Of a stretch of 64,000 nt of DNA, positions 16,219 to 25,631 are shown in pieces. This stretch comes from Denitrobaculum sp965232285 (GTDB lineage Bacteria > Pseudomonadota > Alphaproteobacteria > Kiloniellales > Kiloniellaceae). The notes under the pieces were generated by a model, which saw nothing but the letters and a program-made list of their open reading frames with translations, ran no database searches and was not told the origin of the DNA. A program made the translations under genes and the position numbers. The stretch spans positions 4,030,001 through 4,094,000 of the forward strand of contig CBDDPL010000004.1 in assembly GCA_965232285.1 (NCBI GenBank), written 5' to 3'. How positions within the stretch are numbered: the stretch's first letter is position 1; each line of letters begins with the position of its first letter.

Positions 16219-16252
16219 GTTTATCGGAGCGGCCACAAGGATTTACAGATCT

Positions 16253-17761
16253 ATGCCTTATTCTTCGCTCCGCGACTTCATCGAGCGGCTTGAGCAGAGC
16301 GGGCGCCTGAAACGCGTCTCAGTACCGGTTTCGGCGGAGCTCGAGATCACCGAAATTCAAACCCGCCTGCTGGCCGAGAACGGCCCGGCGGTCCTGTTCG
16401 AAGATGTCCGGCGTGCCGACGGAAGCCCCTACGGCATGCCGGTCCTGGCGAATCTCTTCGGCACGGTCGAGCGTGTTGCCTGGGGAATCGATCGCGAACC
16501 GCATCAACTGCGCGAAGTGGGCGAGACCCTGGCGTTCCTGCGTCAGCCGGAGCCGCCGGGCAACCTGCGCGAGGCCTGGGACGCGCTGCCCCTCCTGAAA
16601 ACCGTCATGGCCATGAAGCCCAAGACCGTTTCCTCGGCCCCCTGCCAGGAAATCGTGCTTCAGGGCGACGATATCGATCTTTCCCGGATTCCGATCCAGA
16701 CCTGCTGGCCCGGAGAGCCTGCCCCCCTGATCACCTGGCCGTTGGTTGTCACCAAGGGGCCCGGTAAGGGAAAGACCGACGACTTCAATCTCGGCATCTA
16801 CCGGATGCAGGTGCTGGGCAAGAACAAGACGCTGATGCGCTGGCTCAAGCACCGCGGCGGCGCACAGCACCATCAGCGCTGGAAGAACGAAAAGACCGAG
16901 CCCCTGCCCGCCGCCGCCGTCATCGGCGCGGACCCGGGTACGATCATCGCCGCCGTCACCCCCGTCCCAGATACCCTGTCCGAATACCATTTCGCCGGGC
17001 TGCTGCGCGGGCAAAAGGCGGAACTCGTGGACTGCAAGACCGTCCCGCTCAAGGTGCCCGCCCAGGCGGAAATCGTCCTCGAGGGCTTCGTCAGCCTCGA
17101 AGACTATGGCGATGAAGGCCCCTACGGCGACCACACGGGCTATTACAACTCTGTCGAGTCTTTCCCGGTCTTTACGGTGACGGCCGTCACCATGCGCCGG
17201 AAGCCGATCTATCTCAGCACCTTCACCGGGCGTCCGCCGGACGAACCTTCAGTCCTCGGCGAGGCTCTGAACGAGGTCTTCATTCCACTCCTGCAGCAGC
17301 AGTTTCCCGAGATCGTCGATTTCTGGCTGCCGCCGGAGGGCTGCAGCTACCGGGTTGCCGTGGTCTCCATGAAGAAGGCTTATCCCGGTCATGCCAAAAG
17401 GGTGATGCTCGGCGTCTGGTCGTACCTGCGCCAGTTCATGTACACCAAATGGGTCATCGTCGTGGACCACGATATCGACGCGCGGGACTGGAAGGACGTG
17501 ATCTGGGCGGTTTCAACGCGCATGGACCCGGCAAGGGATATCACGGTCATCGAAAACACCCCGATCGATTACCTGGATTTCGCCTCTCCCGAGAGTGGTC
17601 TCGGATCCAAGATCGGTCTCGACGCAACCGACAAATGGCCGCCGGAAACCAAGCGCGAATGGGGCAAGCAAATACGTATGTCTGAAAAAATAATAGACCA
17701 AGTCAACCATCGCTGGTCAGACTACGGTTTACCTGGATCCGGAAAATCGATCTGGAAGTAA
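16253..17761 (+). CDS. ubiD: UbiD family decarboxylase
   Basis: UbiD uses prenylated FMN to decarboxylate the polyprenyl-hydroxybenzoate intermediate of ubiquinone synthesis. The 502-residue product has the family length and conserved runs: SLRDFIERLEQSGRLKRV at the start, GIYRMQVLGKNKTLMRW near residue 182, the EDYGDEGPYGDHTGYY core near 280, and a C-terminal IGLDATDKWPPETKREWG. A ubiX gene for cofactor synthesis is not in the window. The last 20 codons are AT-richer than the rest. Confidence 0.92.
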   Translation: MPYSSLRDFIERLEQSGRLKRVSVPVSAELEITEIQTRLLAENGPAVLFEDVRRADGSPYGMPVLANLFGTVERVAWGIDREPHQLREVGETLAFLRQPEPPGNLREAWDALPLLKTVMAMKPKTVSSAPCQEIVLQGDDIDLSRIPIQTCWPGEPAPLITWPLVVTKGPGKGKTDDFNLGIYRMQVLGKNKTLMRWLKHRGGAQHHQRWKNEKTEPLPAAAVIGADPGTIIAAVTPVPDTLSEYHFAGLLRGQKAELVDCKTVPLKVPAQAEIVLEGFVSLEDYGDEGPYGDHTGYYNSVESFPVFTVTAVTMRRKPIYLSTFTGRPPDEPSVLGEALNEVFIPLLQQQFPEIVDFWLPPEGCSYRVAVVSMKKAYPGHAKRVMLGVWSYLRQFMYTKWVIVVDHDIDARDWKDVIWAVSTRMDPARDITVIENTPIDYLDFASPESGLGSKIGLDATDKWPPETKREWGKQIRMSEKIIDQVNHRWSDYGLPGSGKSIWK

Positions 17762-17854
17762 AATCCGTTTGCGTAAAGACATTCTAGAAGTGATTATTTG
17801 GCCCGAGCAAAGACTCAATGTTCAACTTTAAGCTACAGGGCCGCAGGCTCCGGA

Positions 17855-18451
17855 ATGGCTAAAACCTGTACACCCAGCGGTTCTGATAAAACCGTGCCCG
17901 GCAGCAAGGACGGTGAAGCTGCGACCGAGTCCTTCCTGGTCGCCAAGCCAGGGATTTCCGAAACCCTGATCGGAAAGTGCACGCCCTCCTCGGCCCTCGC
18001 TCTGGCGCTGCGTTCGACCCTCAACCGCCAGGCGCTTGAATACTGGATCAAGATCCGCGGCACCCGGGCCATGCCCTCGCGCGCAGATCTCGACCCCCTG
18101 GATATCAGGCAGATCCTGCCGCATGTCGTCCTGCTCGACGTCGCCAGTGATCCGCTCGACTTCCGCTATCGCCTGATCGGCACCAAGATCGTTTCGCAAC
18201 TGAACAACGACCACACCGGCAAGTGGATGTCGGAAATTCCGCACCAGAAGCCGCCGAGCACGATCTGGTCGAGCTGTGAAACGGTGGTCAATCAGAAGCT
18301 GCCGATGACCACGCAGATTCCTTACGAAGGCCGGAACAAGGATTTCGCGGTCTCGGAGGACATCGTGATGCCGCTCTCAGCAGACGGCACCAACGTCACC
18401 ATGCTCTTCGTCGTTATAGACTTCTTCCGCCGCTCCGTCGAAGACCTGTAA
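17855..18451 (+). CDS. PAS domain protein (PAS_5 type)
   Basis: A 198-residue protein whose second half resembles the alphaproteobacterial PAS_5 domain: ALEYWIKIRGTRAMPSRADLDP, LPHVVLLDVASDPLDFRYRLIGT and a C-terminal IVMPLSADGTNVTMLFVVID. No output domain follows, so it may act through a partner. I prefer the ATG at 17855 (MAKTCTPSG); an in-frame TTG at 17798 would add 19 residues. It is the last gene before the leuA leader. Confidence 0.75.
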   Translation: MAKTCTPSGSDKTVPGSKDGEAATESFLVAKPGISETLIGKCTPSSALALALRSTLNRQALEYWIKIRGTRAMPSRADLDPLDIRQILPHVVLLDVASDPLDFRYRLIGTKIVSQLNNDHTGKWMSEIPHQKPPSTIWSSCETVVNQKLPMTTQIPYEGRNKDFAVSEDIVMPLSADGTNVTMLFVVIDFFRRSVEDL

Positions 18452-18484
18452 TCTCTGACGGCTTGCGCCCCATCCGCAGAAGGC

Positions 18485-18513
18485 TTGACCTTGCCGCAAA
18501 AGGCGGCGATGTT
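18485..18513 (+). promoter_or_regulatory. Possible leuA promoter
   Basis: TTGACC, 17-bp spacer, GATGTT. Transcription would begin near 18520, at the first base of the short leader frame, so that frame would be leaderless, as reported for some alphaproteobacterial leader peptides such as trpL. Confidence 0.35.
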
Positions 18514-18519
18514 ACCGCC

Positions 18520-18573
18520 ATGACATCTTACGGACCGGACAGCATCCTACGACTTATCAACCCGGCCTCCTAG
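18520..18573 (+). CDS. Candidate leuA leader peptide (17 aa)
   Basis: The frame encodes MTSYGPDSILRLINPAS. The run Ile-Leu-Arg-Leu-Ile uses ATC-CTA-CGA-CTT-ATC; CTA and CTT are uncommon Leu codons in the surrounding GC-rich genes. This is the expected composition of a branched-chain attenuation leader, and it lies upstream of leuA. I do not see a clear terminator/antiterminator pair, so this stays tentative. Confidence 0.35.
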   Translation: MTSYGPDSILRLINPAS

Positions 18574-18919
18574 AGGGAGCGCCGGGAAAGGTCACCTGTG
18601 ATCTTCGTCCAAGTCGTCCAAAAAGGGTTAACGCCCGTTGCCTAAAGGTTCAGTTGTCGTGTCTCGTTCCAGTCGTATCCATTCCCCTGGCAAGTGCGCG
18701 CCTGCGCGCAGCAAAGCTGCCTGCGCGGCGTTCGACTTTCAGGATTGGCTAATCGGGCTACGACTTACAGGCGGTCGCCGGGCCTGACGCGGCGCCCCGG
18801 TGGCTGTAGTTTCCGACCGCAACTAACGACATTCAAAAGACAACTCAAGAGATCAAGCCGGCCGGCCCGGCTTGCCTACAAGGCAAGCGCCGCTGGCAAA
18901 ACAGGAAAGAAAACAAGTC

Positions 18920-20599
18920 ATGAACCGCATGCCGATTGAAAAGTACCGCCCCGTTCAGCCAGTCAACCTGCCGGATCGCCAATGGCCGGGTAAGGTCATC
19001 ACCAAAGCCCCCATCTGGTGCAGTGTCGACCTGCGCGACGGCAACCAGGCGCTGATTGAGCCCATGGACCCCGCCCGCAAACGCCGCATGTTCGAGCTGC
19101 TGGTCAAAATGGGCTTCAAGGAGATCGAGGTCGGCTTCCCCTCGGCCTCGCAGACGGATTTCGACTTCGTCCGCGAACTGATCGAGGAGGGCCTGATTCC
19201 CGATGACGTCACGATCCAGGTTCTGACCCAGGCGCGCGACCATCTGATCGAACGGACCTTCGAATCCATCAAGGGCGCCAAGCGGGTCATCGTACACCTC
19301 TACAATTCGACCTCAACGCTGCAGCGGCGAGTGGTCTTCGGCCTGGACCGCCAGGGCATCATCGACATCGCCGTCGAGGGCGCCAAACTGGTCAAGAAAC
19401 TGATCCCAACCGTGCCCGAGACTGAGATCATCCACCAATATTCCCCGGAAAGCTTCACCGGCACCGAGCTGGATTTCGCCGTCGAGATCTGCGAGGCGGT
19501 CATGGACGTCTGGGAACCCACCCCGGAGAAGAAGGTCATCCTCAATCTGCCAGCGACGGTGGAAATGGCCACGCCCAACATCTATGCCGACCAGATCGAA
19601 TGGTTCAGCCGCAACATCAAAAACCGCGACTGCATTACCCTGAGCCTGCACCCGCATAACGACCGAGGCACCGGCGTCGCGGCCGCCGAACTGGGCTTCG
19701 TGGCCGGCGCCGACCGGATCGAAGGCACGCTGTTCGGCAACGGCGAGCGCACCGGCAATGTGGATGTGGTCAACATCGCCCTGAACATGTTCACCCAGGG
19801 CGTCGATCCGGAGCTGGATATCAGCAACATCGACGAGCTGCGCGAAACCGCGGAATACTGCAATCAGTTGCCGGTCCACCCCCGCCACCCCTACGCGGGC
19901 GATCTGGTCTACACCGCCTTTTCCGGTTCGCACCAGGATGCGATCAAGAAGGGTATGACGGCGATGAAGCAGAGCAACAGCGGCGTCTGGGAAGTCCCTT
20001 ACCTGCCGATCGATCCGCAGGACGTGGGCCGCAACTACGAAGCCATCATCCGGATCAACAGCCAGTCCGGTAAAGGCGGCGTCGCCTACATCCTGCAGAC
20101 GGAGTATCACCTGGAGCTGCCGCGCGGCCTGCAGGTCGAGTTTACCCAGCGGATTCAGGAAGATGCGGACAATACTGGTAAGGAAATCAGCCCCGAGCAC
20201 ATCTGGCAGAGCTTCCAGGACACCTACCTTTCGTCGAAGGGACCGATCGAGTTTGTCGACCACCGCTCCGTCCCTGACGCCCATGCCTCGGAGCAGCGGG
20301 TTCTGACCGCCAGCCTGAACATAAAAGGCGAAGCGCGGGAGATCACGGGGCATGGCAACGGCCCGATTGCGGCCTACGCGGACGCACTCAAAAAAGACAT
20401 CGGAATCGAGATCTCGGTTCTGAACTACTATGAGCACTCCACCGGCAGCAGCTCGGATGCGACCGCCGTCGCCTATGTGGAGGTCGAAACCGGGGACGGC
20501 CGTAAGGTCTGGGGCGTCGGCCGTCACCCCAACATCGTGAAGGCCTCGCTCCTGGCCGTCACCAGCGCCGCAAATCAGGCCAGCGGCTCCTTAAACTGA
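18920..20599 (+). CDS. leuA: 2-isopropylmalate synthase
   Basis: First committed step of leucine synthesis: acetyl-CoA plus 2-oxoisovalerate to 2-isopropylmalate. The 559-residue product is of the longer class found in actinobacteria and some proteobacteria (PIEKYRPVQPVNLPDRQWPGK). Visible features are the HMGL catalytic start SVDLRDGNQAL (residues 36-45), the metal-binding LHPHNDRGTG near 236, GTLFGNGERTGN near 262, and a C-terminal regulatory domain (GHGNGPIAAYADAL) for leucine feedback. I chose the ATG at 18920 because family homology begins there. Confidence 0.95.
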   Translation: MNRMPIEKYRPVQPVNLPDRQWPGKVITKAPIWCSVDLRDGNQALIEPMDPARKRRMFELLVKMGFKEIEVGFPSASQTDFDFVRELIEEGLIPDDVTIQVLTQARDHLIERTFESIKGAKRVIVHLYNSTSTLQRRVVFGLDRQGIIDIAVEGAKLVKKLIPTVPETEIIHQYSPESFTGTELDFAVEICEAVMDVWEPTPEKKVILNLPATVEMATPNIYADQIEWFSRNIKNRDCITLSLHPHNDRGTGVAAAELGFVAGADRIEGTLFGNGERTGNVDVVNIALNMFTQGVDPELDISNIDELRETAEYCNQLPVHPRHPYAGDLVYTAFSGSHQDAIKKGMTAMKQSNSGVWEVPYLPIDPQDVGRNYEAIIRINSQSGKGGVAYILQTEYHLELPRGLQVEFTQRIQEDADNTGKEISPEHIWQSFQDTYLSSKGPIEFVDHRSVPDAHASEQRVLTASLNIKGEAREITGHGNGPIAAYADALKKDIGIEISVLNYYEHSTGSSSDATAVAYVEVETGDGRKVWGVGRHPNIVKASLLAVTSAANQASGSLN

Positions 20600-20784
20600 C
20601 GAAGGTTACTGGCGAGCTTTCCGGGCGAAGCTTCCGGGCAAGGTTTCCTGCGGCAGCCGTGGTGGGAATCCCTGCCCCGGCCGCCCGGCCCGCTGCCTGA
20701 ATTCCTGCTTCTTTGCGTTTTTGTGACGTTTCAATGTAACCTGCCTCCGTTCGACAGGCCGGATCAGCGCGGCGAGTGCAGGCT

Positions 20785-21315
20785 ATGGAAAAGCATCTCG
20801 AGTGGAAAAGACCGCGCATCTACCTGCGCCCGCTCACTCCTTGTGATGCCAAAAGCTTCGCCCTCTTGCTGGGGGGAGATCCGAGATCTATCGCCATGAT
20901 GGACCGGATGCCCCATCCCTGCACAGCGCCCGCCGCCCGGGACTGGATCGCGGAACACTCAACGTCGGAATGCTGTGCCTTCGGGATTCTGCGCCGCAGC
21001 GACCACAACTTTCTGGGCGCGATCGGCTTGAATACTGAAACCGAGATCCCCGAGTTAGGCTATTGGATCGGCCGCCCCTACTGGTCGCACGGTTACGCCA
21101 CGGAAGCCGTCAGGACCATGGAGACACTGGCGGAAGATCTTGGAATCGCCTGCCTCGCCGCTGAGACCTTCCCCGGGAACCGCGCATCACAGCGCGTCCT
21201 GGCCAAGGCCGGATTTCGCGAAATGGGCCTCTTCGAAAGGGAACTCGCGGCCTCTGCAAGACGTAACATCGTCTGCCGCTTCGAGAAGGCCCTGGCCCCG
21301 CCGACTTGGGCTTGA
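20785..21315 (+). CDS. GNAT family N-acetyltransferase (RimJ-like)
   Basis: A 176-residue acetyltransferase with the RimJ/RimL layout: RIYLRPLTPCDAKSF, ELGYWIGRPYWSHGYATEA (acetyl-CoA loop near residue 100) and NRASQRVLAKAGF. It probably acetylates an N-terminal or small-molecule amine; the substrate cannot be told. The ATG at 20785 is preferred over an in-frame GTG at 20776. It stands alone between leuA and pmbA. Confidence 0.85.
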   Translation: MEKHLEWKRPRIYLRPLTPCDAKSFALLLGGDPRSIAMMDRMPHPCTAPAARDWIAEHSTSECCAFGILRRSDHNFLGAIGLNTETEIPELGYWIGRPYWSHGYATEAVRTMETLAEDLGIACLAAETFPGNRASQRVLAKAGFREMGLFERELAASARRNIVCRFEKALAPPTWA

Positions 21316-21409
21316 CCCACTCTAGAGATTGCGTTGCTGGAATCCTTGCGCATATATGAGCTATAGCGCACAAAGTCTCGCAACGCCCTTTCACCGCAGG
21401 ACCTCCTCC

Positions 21410-22753
21410 ATGACCACAGACAGCGACGCCCTCAACCTGCTCGAAGACCTGATCAAAAAAGCCAAGGCCCTCGGCGCGGATGCAGCCGACGCCCTGGTCT
21501 TCGAGTCCGCGTCCCTGTCCCATGCCCAGCGCCTCGGTCAGACCGAAAAGATGGAGCGGGAGGAAAGCAAGGACCTGGGATTGCGCGTCTTCAAGGGCAA
21601 GCGGCAGGCCATGGTCTCCTCGACCGACATGACCGCGGACACGCTCTCCGCGCTGGCGGAACGTGCGGTCGCCATGGCCGGCCAGGTGCCGGAGGACGAG
21701 TTCTGCGGACTGGCCGACCCGGAGCTTCTAGCAACAGAGATTCCGCAGATCGACCTCTTCGACGCCGAAGAACCGAGCCCCGACAGCCTGATCGAACGCG
21801 CGAGCGCCTGCGAAGAAGCCGCCCGGGCCGTGCCCGGCATCACCAACTCGGAAGGCGCCGAGGCCGGCTGGGGCTCGACCCGGGTCGCACTCGCCTCCTC
21901 GAGCGGCTTCGCGGCCAGCTACGCCTCGTCCGGGCACTCGGTCGGCATTGCCGTCCTGGCCGGCGAAGGCAGCGGAATGGAACGCGACTACGACTTCTCC
22001 AGCGCGGTCTACGGTGCCGACCTGGAAGACCCGGCAAGCATCGGCCGATCGGCGGGCGAGCGGGCGGTCAAGCGGCTGAATCCCCGCAAGCCGGACACCG
22101 GGCAGGCCAGCGTCGTCTTCGATCCACGGGTATCCGGCGGCCTGCTCCGGCACCTGGCGGGGGCCATCAACGGCGCCGCTATCGCGCGCGGCACCAGCTT
22201 TCTGAAGGACAAGCTCGAGACCCAGGTCTTTGCCGAAGGCATCACCATCATCGATGATCCGCACCGCCCGCGCGGCCTGAGCTCAAAACCCTTCGACGGC
22301 GAAGGCGTAGCCAACAAGCGTCGCGCGATCGTTGAAAACGGCCGGCTCACCACCTGGATCATGGACCTGCGCTCCGCCCGGCAGCTCGGGTTGACGACCA
22401 CCGGCCATGCCGCGCGCGGCACCTCGGCACCGCCGAGCCCCTCGACCACCAACCTGCATATGGAAGCGGGTTCTCAGTCGCCCGAAGAGCTGATCGCGGA
22501 TATCAAGAACGGCTTTTACGTGACCGAGCTCATGGGTATGGGTGTCAACGGGGTGACCGGTGACTATAGCCGCGGCGCCGCCGGTCTCTGGATCGAAAAC
22601 GGCGTTATCGCCCACCCGGTTTCCGAAGCCACCATTGCCGGCAATCTCAAGGACATGTTCCTGAACCTGACGCCGGCAAACGATCTTGTTTTCCGCTATG
22701 GCACCAATGCCCCGACCCTGCGGATCGAGGGCATGACCGTCGCCGGAGCCTGA
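21410..22753 (+). CDS. pmbA: TldE/PmbA, non-catalytic partner of TldD
   Basis: A 447-residue member of the TldD/PmbA family lacking the HExxxH site: the matching region reads LRHLAGAINGAAIARGTSF. PmbA pairs with TldD to form the active protease; tldD is at 5957-7390. The C-terminus has the family's NGFYVTELMGMGVNGVTGDYSRGAAG. The ATG at 21410 follows CTCC-rich sequence without a strong ribosome-binding site; a longer frame from 21329 looks unconserved. Confidence 0.93.
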   Translation: MTTDSDALNLLEDLIKKAKALGADAADALVFESASLSHAQRLGQTEKMEREESKDLGLRVFKGKRQAMVSSTDMTADTLSALAERAVAMAGQVPEDEFCGLADPELLATEIPQIDLFDAEEPSPDSLIERASACEEAARAVPGITNSEGAEAGWGSTRVALASSSGFAASYASSGHSVGIAVLAGEGSGMERDYDFSSAVYGADLEDPASIGRSAGERAVKRLNPRKPDTGQASVVFDPRVSGGLLRHLAGAINGAAIARGTSFLKDKLETQVFAEGITIIDDPHRPRGLSSKPFDGEGVANKRRAIVENGRLTTWIMDLRSARQLGLTTTGHAARGTSAPPSPSTTNLHMEAGSQSPEELIADIKNGFYVTELMGMGVNGVTGDYSRGAAGLWIENGVIAHPVSEATIAGNLKDMFLNLTPANDLVFRYGTNAPTLRIEGMTVAGA

Positions 22754-22796
22754 CAGGCCTCATGTCCCTGCTCTCAGCGCCCATCCGGGCCTTTCC

Positions 22797-23702
22797 ATGA
22801 CGTCGCCGCAAGGCGTCGCAAGCGCAGCCGGCGCAGAAGCCTCGCCGCTCAAGGGGATCGCGCTCTACGTCGCCGCCATGGCCATCGTCCCGCTGATGGA
22901 CGGAATCGCGAAGCATTTGAGCGAGGAAATGTCGGTCCTGCAGGTCAGTTGGGCGCGTTACTTCGCCCACTTCGCCATCCTGCTACCGTTGGTCCTCATC
23001 AAACACAAGCCGGCACAACTCTTGCCGCGACAGCCGTTCTTGCAGGTTGTCCGGGGCGGACTCCTGCTGATTTCGACCGTCTGCTTCTTCTGGTCGATCT
23101 CCCTAATGCCGTTGGCCGACGCCCTGGCCATCGTCTTCGTCTCACCCCTGGTCGTAACCGCACTCTCGCCTTGGCTGCTGGGAGAGACCGTGGGCCTGCG
23201 CCGCTGGAGCGCCGTGATCGTCGGTTTCCTGGGCGCCTGCATCATCATCCGCCCCGGGCCGGAGATGCTTAGCAGCGGCGCCCCTTTCGCCCTGGCGGCC
23301 GGCGTCGGCTATGCGCTCTATCTGATCTCGACCCGCCGGCTGGCCGGCAGCGCGCCGCCCAGCATAACCTTGTTTTATACCGCAGTGGTCGGCGCCATCG
23401 TACTCTCGCTGGCCGTTCCCTTTGCCTGGACCACGCCGAATATGACTCAGGTCGCGCTGATGGCGAGCCTGGGATTGATTGCCGCCATCGGACATTTCCT
23501 GGTGATCAAGGCTTTTGACTCGGCGCCGGCCTCCCTGCTGGCGCCCTACGGCTATTCTGAGATTGTCATGGCGACGGCCGTCGGTTATCTGGTCTTCGGT
23601 GACTTCCCGGACTTCTGGACCTGGACTGGGATCGCTATCTTGATTACCAGCGGGATCTACGTTTCCCTGCGCGAACGCAAGGTCAAGGCCACCCACTCGT
23701 AA
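22797..23702 (+). CDS. EamA/DMT family transporter
   Basis: A 301-residue protein with ten hydrophobic helices in two EamA halves (LYVAAMAIVPLMDGIAKHL at the start of the first, FALAAGVGYALYLISTRRL at the start of the second). Such drug/metabolite transporters export amino acids, nucleosides or other small metabolites; the substrate is unknown. It follows pmbA by 43 bp and precedes the ABC exporter by under 30 bp. Confidence 0.88.
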   Translation: MTSPQGVASAAGAEASPLKGIALYVAAMAIVPLMDGIAKHLSEEMSVLQVSWARYFAHFAILLPLVLIKHKPAQLLPRQPFLQVVRGGLLLISTVCFFWSISLMPLADALAIVFVSPLVVTALSPWLLGETVGLRRWSAVIVGFLGACIIIRPGPEMLSSGAPFALAAGVGYALYLISTRRLAGSAPPSITLFYTAVVGAIVLSLAVPFAWTTPNMTQVALMASLGLIAAIGHFLVIKAFDSAPASLLAPYGYSEIVMATAVGYLVFGDFPDFWTWTGIAILITSGIYVSLRERKVKATHS

Positions 23703-23729
23703 CTGGCCCTAGTCCTGCGCTTGCGGCGC

Positions 23730-25610
23730 ATGGTAAGGTCCGCGCGATTGATTTCTCGAACAGGCGAATTTTTGACTGAAAGATCCGAAGCGGCCGACAA
23801 AAAGCCGGCAAAAGTAAAGCTGGCACTGGATGCGACCACCAGAGTCTTGCTGGGGCGCCTGATCCGCGTTTACGTAAAACCTCAGATTCCCCGGATCGTG
23901 ATGGCCGTGATCTGCATGGCGATCGTGGCGGCCTCCACGGCTGCCTTTCCGCAGCTCATCAAGCCAATCATCAACGAGATCTTTGTCAGCAAGAACGAAG
24001 CCGCGCTCTACCCCATCGCCATCGCCTGCCTCCTGGTGTTCGCCGCGAAGGGCATTGCCGACTATGCGCAAGCCGTGCTGATGAGCTTTGTCGGCCAGCG
24101 TATCGTTGCGGATGTGCAGACTCAGCTCTTCGAGCGCCTGATCGACGCCCCGCTTGCCTTTTTCCACAGCACGGCGCCTGGCACGCTGATCGCGCGCTTT
24201 ATCAACGACGCCAATCTGCTGCGTTCTGCCGTCTCCACTTCCCTCACGTCCATGGGCAAGGATGCTCTGACGCTGGTCGGTCTGACATCAGTGATGTTCT
24301 ATGAGGACTGGCAACTCTCGGCATTGGCTTTGATTGCCTTCCCGACGGCTATTTTACCGATTCTGCGGGTCGGGCGCCGCATGCGCAAGGTGGCCGGCAG
24401 CACGCAGGTTCAGGTCGGCAACCTGACGACGGTCCTGGATGAAGCCTTCCAGGGCATCCGTTACGTCAAAGCCTATTGCATGGAAGCTTACGAAACGCGC
24501 CGGGCGAGCGGGACCATCGACGAGGTCTTCGAACTGAATGTCAAAGCAGCGCGTACCCGCGCGTCTCTACGGCCGATTATGGAGATTTTGGCGGGTCTCG
24601 CGATCGTGGCGGTTCTGCTTTACGGCGGCAACCAGGTCATCGACGAGGTTCGGGACCCGGGATCCTTCTTCGCTTTTGTCTTCGCACTGCTATTGGCTTA
24701 CGAGCCCGTCAAGAAACTGGCGCGTCTTCACGTCAATCTACAGGAGGGTATGGCCGCGGCGCAGCGCCTGTTCGACCTCCTGGATGAAGAAGAAACCATT
24801 GTCGAGCGGTCTGACGCCAAGGCTCTGAAACTCTCAGGCGGTGAAATTACCTTCGAGCGCGTCGATTTCAGCTACGATCCGGAAGCGCCGGCACTGCACG
24901 AACTCTCCCTGACGGTGCCGGCCGGCAAAACCGTCGCGCTGGTCGGCCCCTCCGGCGCCGGCAAGTCGACCTTGCTCAATCTCATCCCGCGCTTTTACGA
25001 CACCAACAGCGGACGCGTCCTGGTCGACGGCCAGGACGTGCGGGATGTTACGCTGCACAGCCTGCGGAACTCCATCGCCCTGGTCAGCCAGGAAGTCCTG
25101 CTGTTCGACGACAGTGTCCGTGCCAATATCGCCTATGGACGGCCGGAGGCCAGCGAGGAGGAGATTATCGAAGCGGCCCGGCACGCCGGCGCGCACGACT
25201 TCATCACCGAGCTTCCCGAGGGCTATGACACCGAGGTCGGCACGCGGGGCAGCAAGCTTTCCGGCGGTCAGCGCCAGAGAATCGCCATCGCGCGCGCCAT
25301 GGTCCGCGATGCCTCGATCCTGCTGCTCGATGAGGCAACTTCTGCGCTGGACAGCGAGTCGGAACGGAAGGTACAGGCGGCGCTCAGCACGCTGATGACC
25401 GGCAAAACCACGGTCGTGATCGCCCACCGTCTCTCCACCGTCGTCGAAGCCGACATCATCTACGTCCTGGATGGTGGCCGGGTTCTCGAAAGCGGCGCTC
25501 ATGCTGAACTGCTGGCCAAGGGTGGCGCCTATGCCAAGCTCTACGCCCTACAGTTCGCAGAACAGAACGAAGAATCCGAGGATTCAAGCGGTCTGAGAAT
25601 CCAGGCTTAG
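23730..25610 (+). CDS. ABC exporter, MsbA-like lipid A flippase
   Basis: A 626-residue half-transporter with a six-helix domain (about residues 35-340) fused to an ATPase: Walker A VGPSGAGKST near 408, signature LSGGQRQR near 512, Walker B ILLLDEATSALD near 532. The run of acyltransferase and lpxK genes directly downstream indicates lipid A-core flipping, as for MsbA. Start choice is uncertain: ATG 23730, in-frame TTG 23721, or TTG 23772 (LTERSEAADKK) are all possible. The context carries the functional call. Confidence 0.88.
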   Translation: MVRSARLISRTGEFLTERSEAADKKPAKVKLALDATTRVLLGRLIRVYVKPQIPRIVMAVICMAIVAASTAAFPQLIKPIINEIFVSKNEAALYPIAIACLLVFAAKGIADYAQAVLMSFVGQRIVADVQTQLFERLIDAPLAFFHSTAPGTLIARFINDANLLRSAVSTSLTSMGKDALTLVGLTSVMFYEDWQLSALALIAFPTAILPILRVGRRMRKVAGSTQVQVGNLTTVLDEAFQGIRYVKAYCMEAYETRRASGTIDEVFELNVKAARTRASLRPIMEILAGLAIVAVLLYGGNQVIDEVRDPGSFFAFVFALLLAYEPVKKLARLHVNLQEGMAAAQRLFDLLDEEETIVERSDAKALKLSGGEITFERVDFSYDPEAPALHELSLTVPAGKTVALVGPSGAGKSTLLNLIPRFYDTNSGRVLVDGQDVRDVTLHSLRNSIALVSQEVLLFDDSVRANIAYGRPEASEEEIIEAARHAGAHDFITELPEGYDTEVGTRGSKLSGGQRQRIAIARAMVRDASILLLDEATSALDSESERKVQAALSTLMTGKTTVVIAHRLSTVVEADIIYVLDGGRVLESGAHAELLAKGGAYAKLYALQFAEQNEESEDSSGLRIQA

Positions 25611-25631
25611 CAGGATTGTTGTTCCAGGGTC

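Larger units (their letters stand above)
18452..18919 (+). other. leuA upstream region
   Basis: A 468-bp gap ahead of leuA. It contains a possible promoter (18485-18513), a 17-codon frame with two Leu and two Ile codons (18520-18573), GC-rich potential hairpins around 18695-18735, and a perfect 7-bp hairpin GCTTGCC/GGCAAGC at 18870-18888 just before the ribosome-binding site. No T-rich terminator is obvious. Confidence 0.5.

Noticed and set aside
18694..18939. 81-codon frame running into the leuA start
   Set aside because: Arg/Ser-rich, no ribosome-binding site, overlaps the leuA start out of frame.
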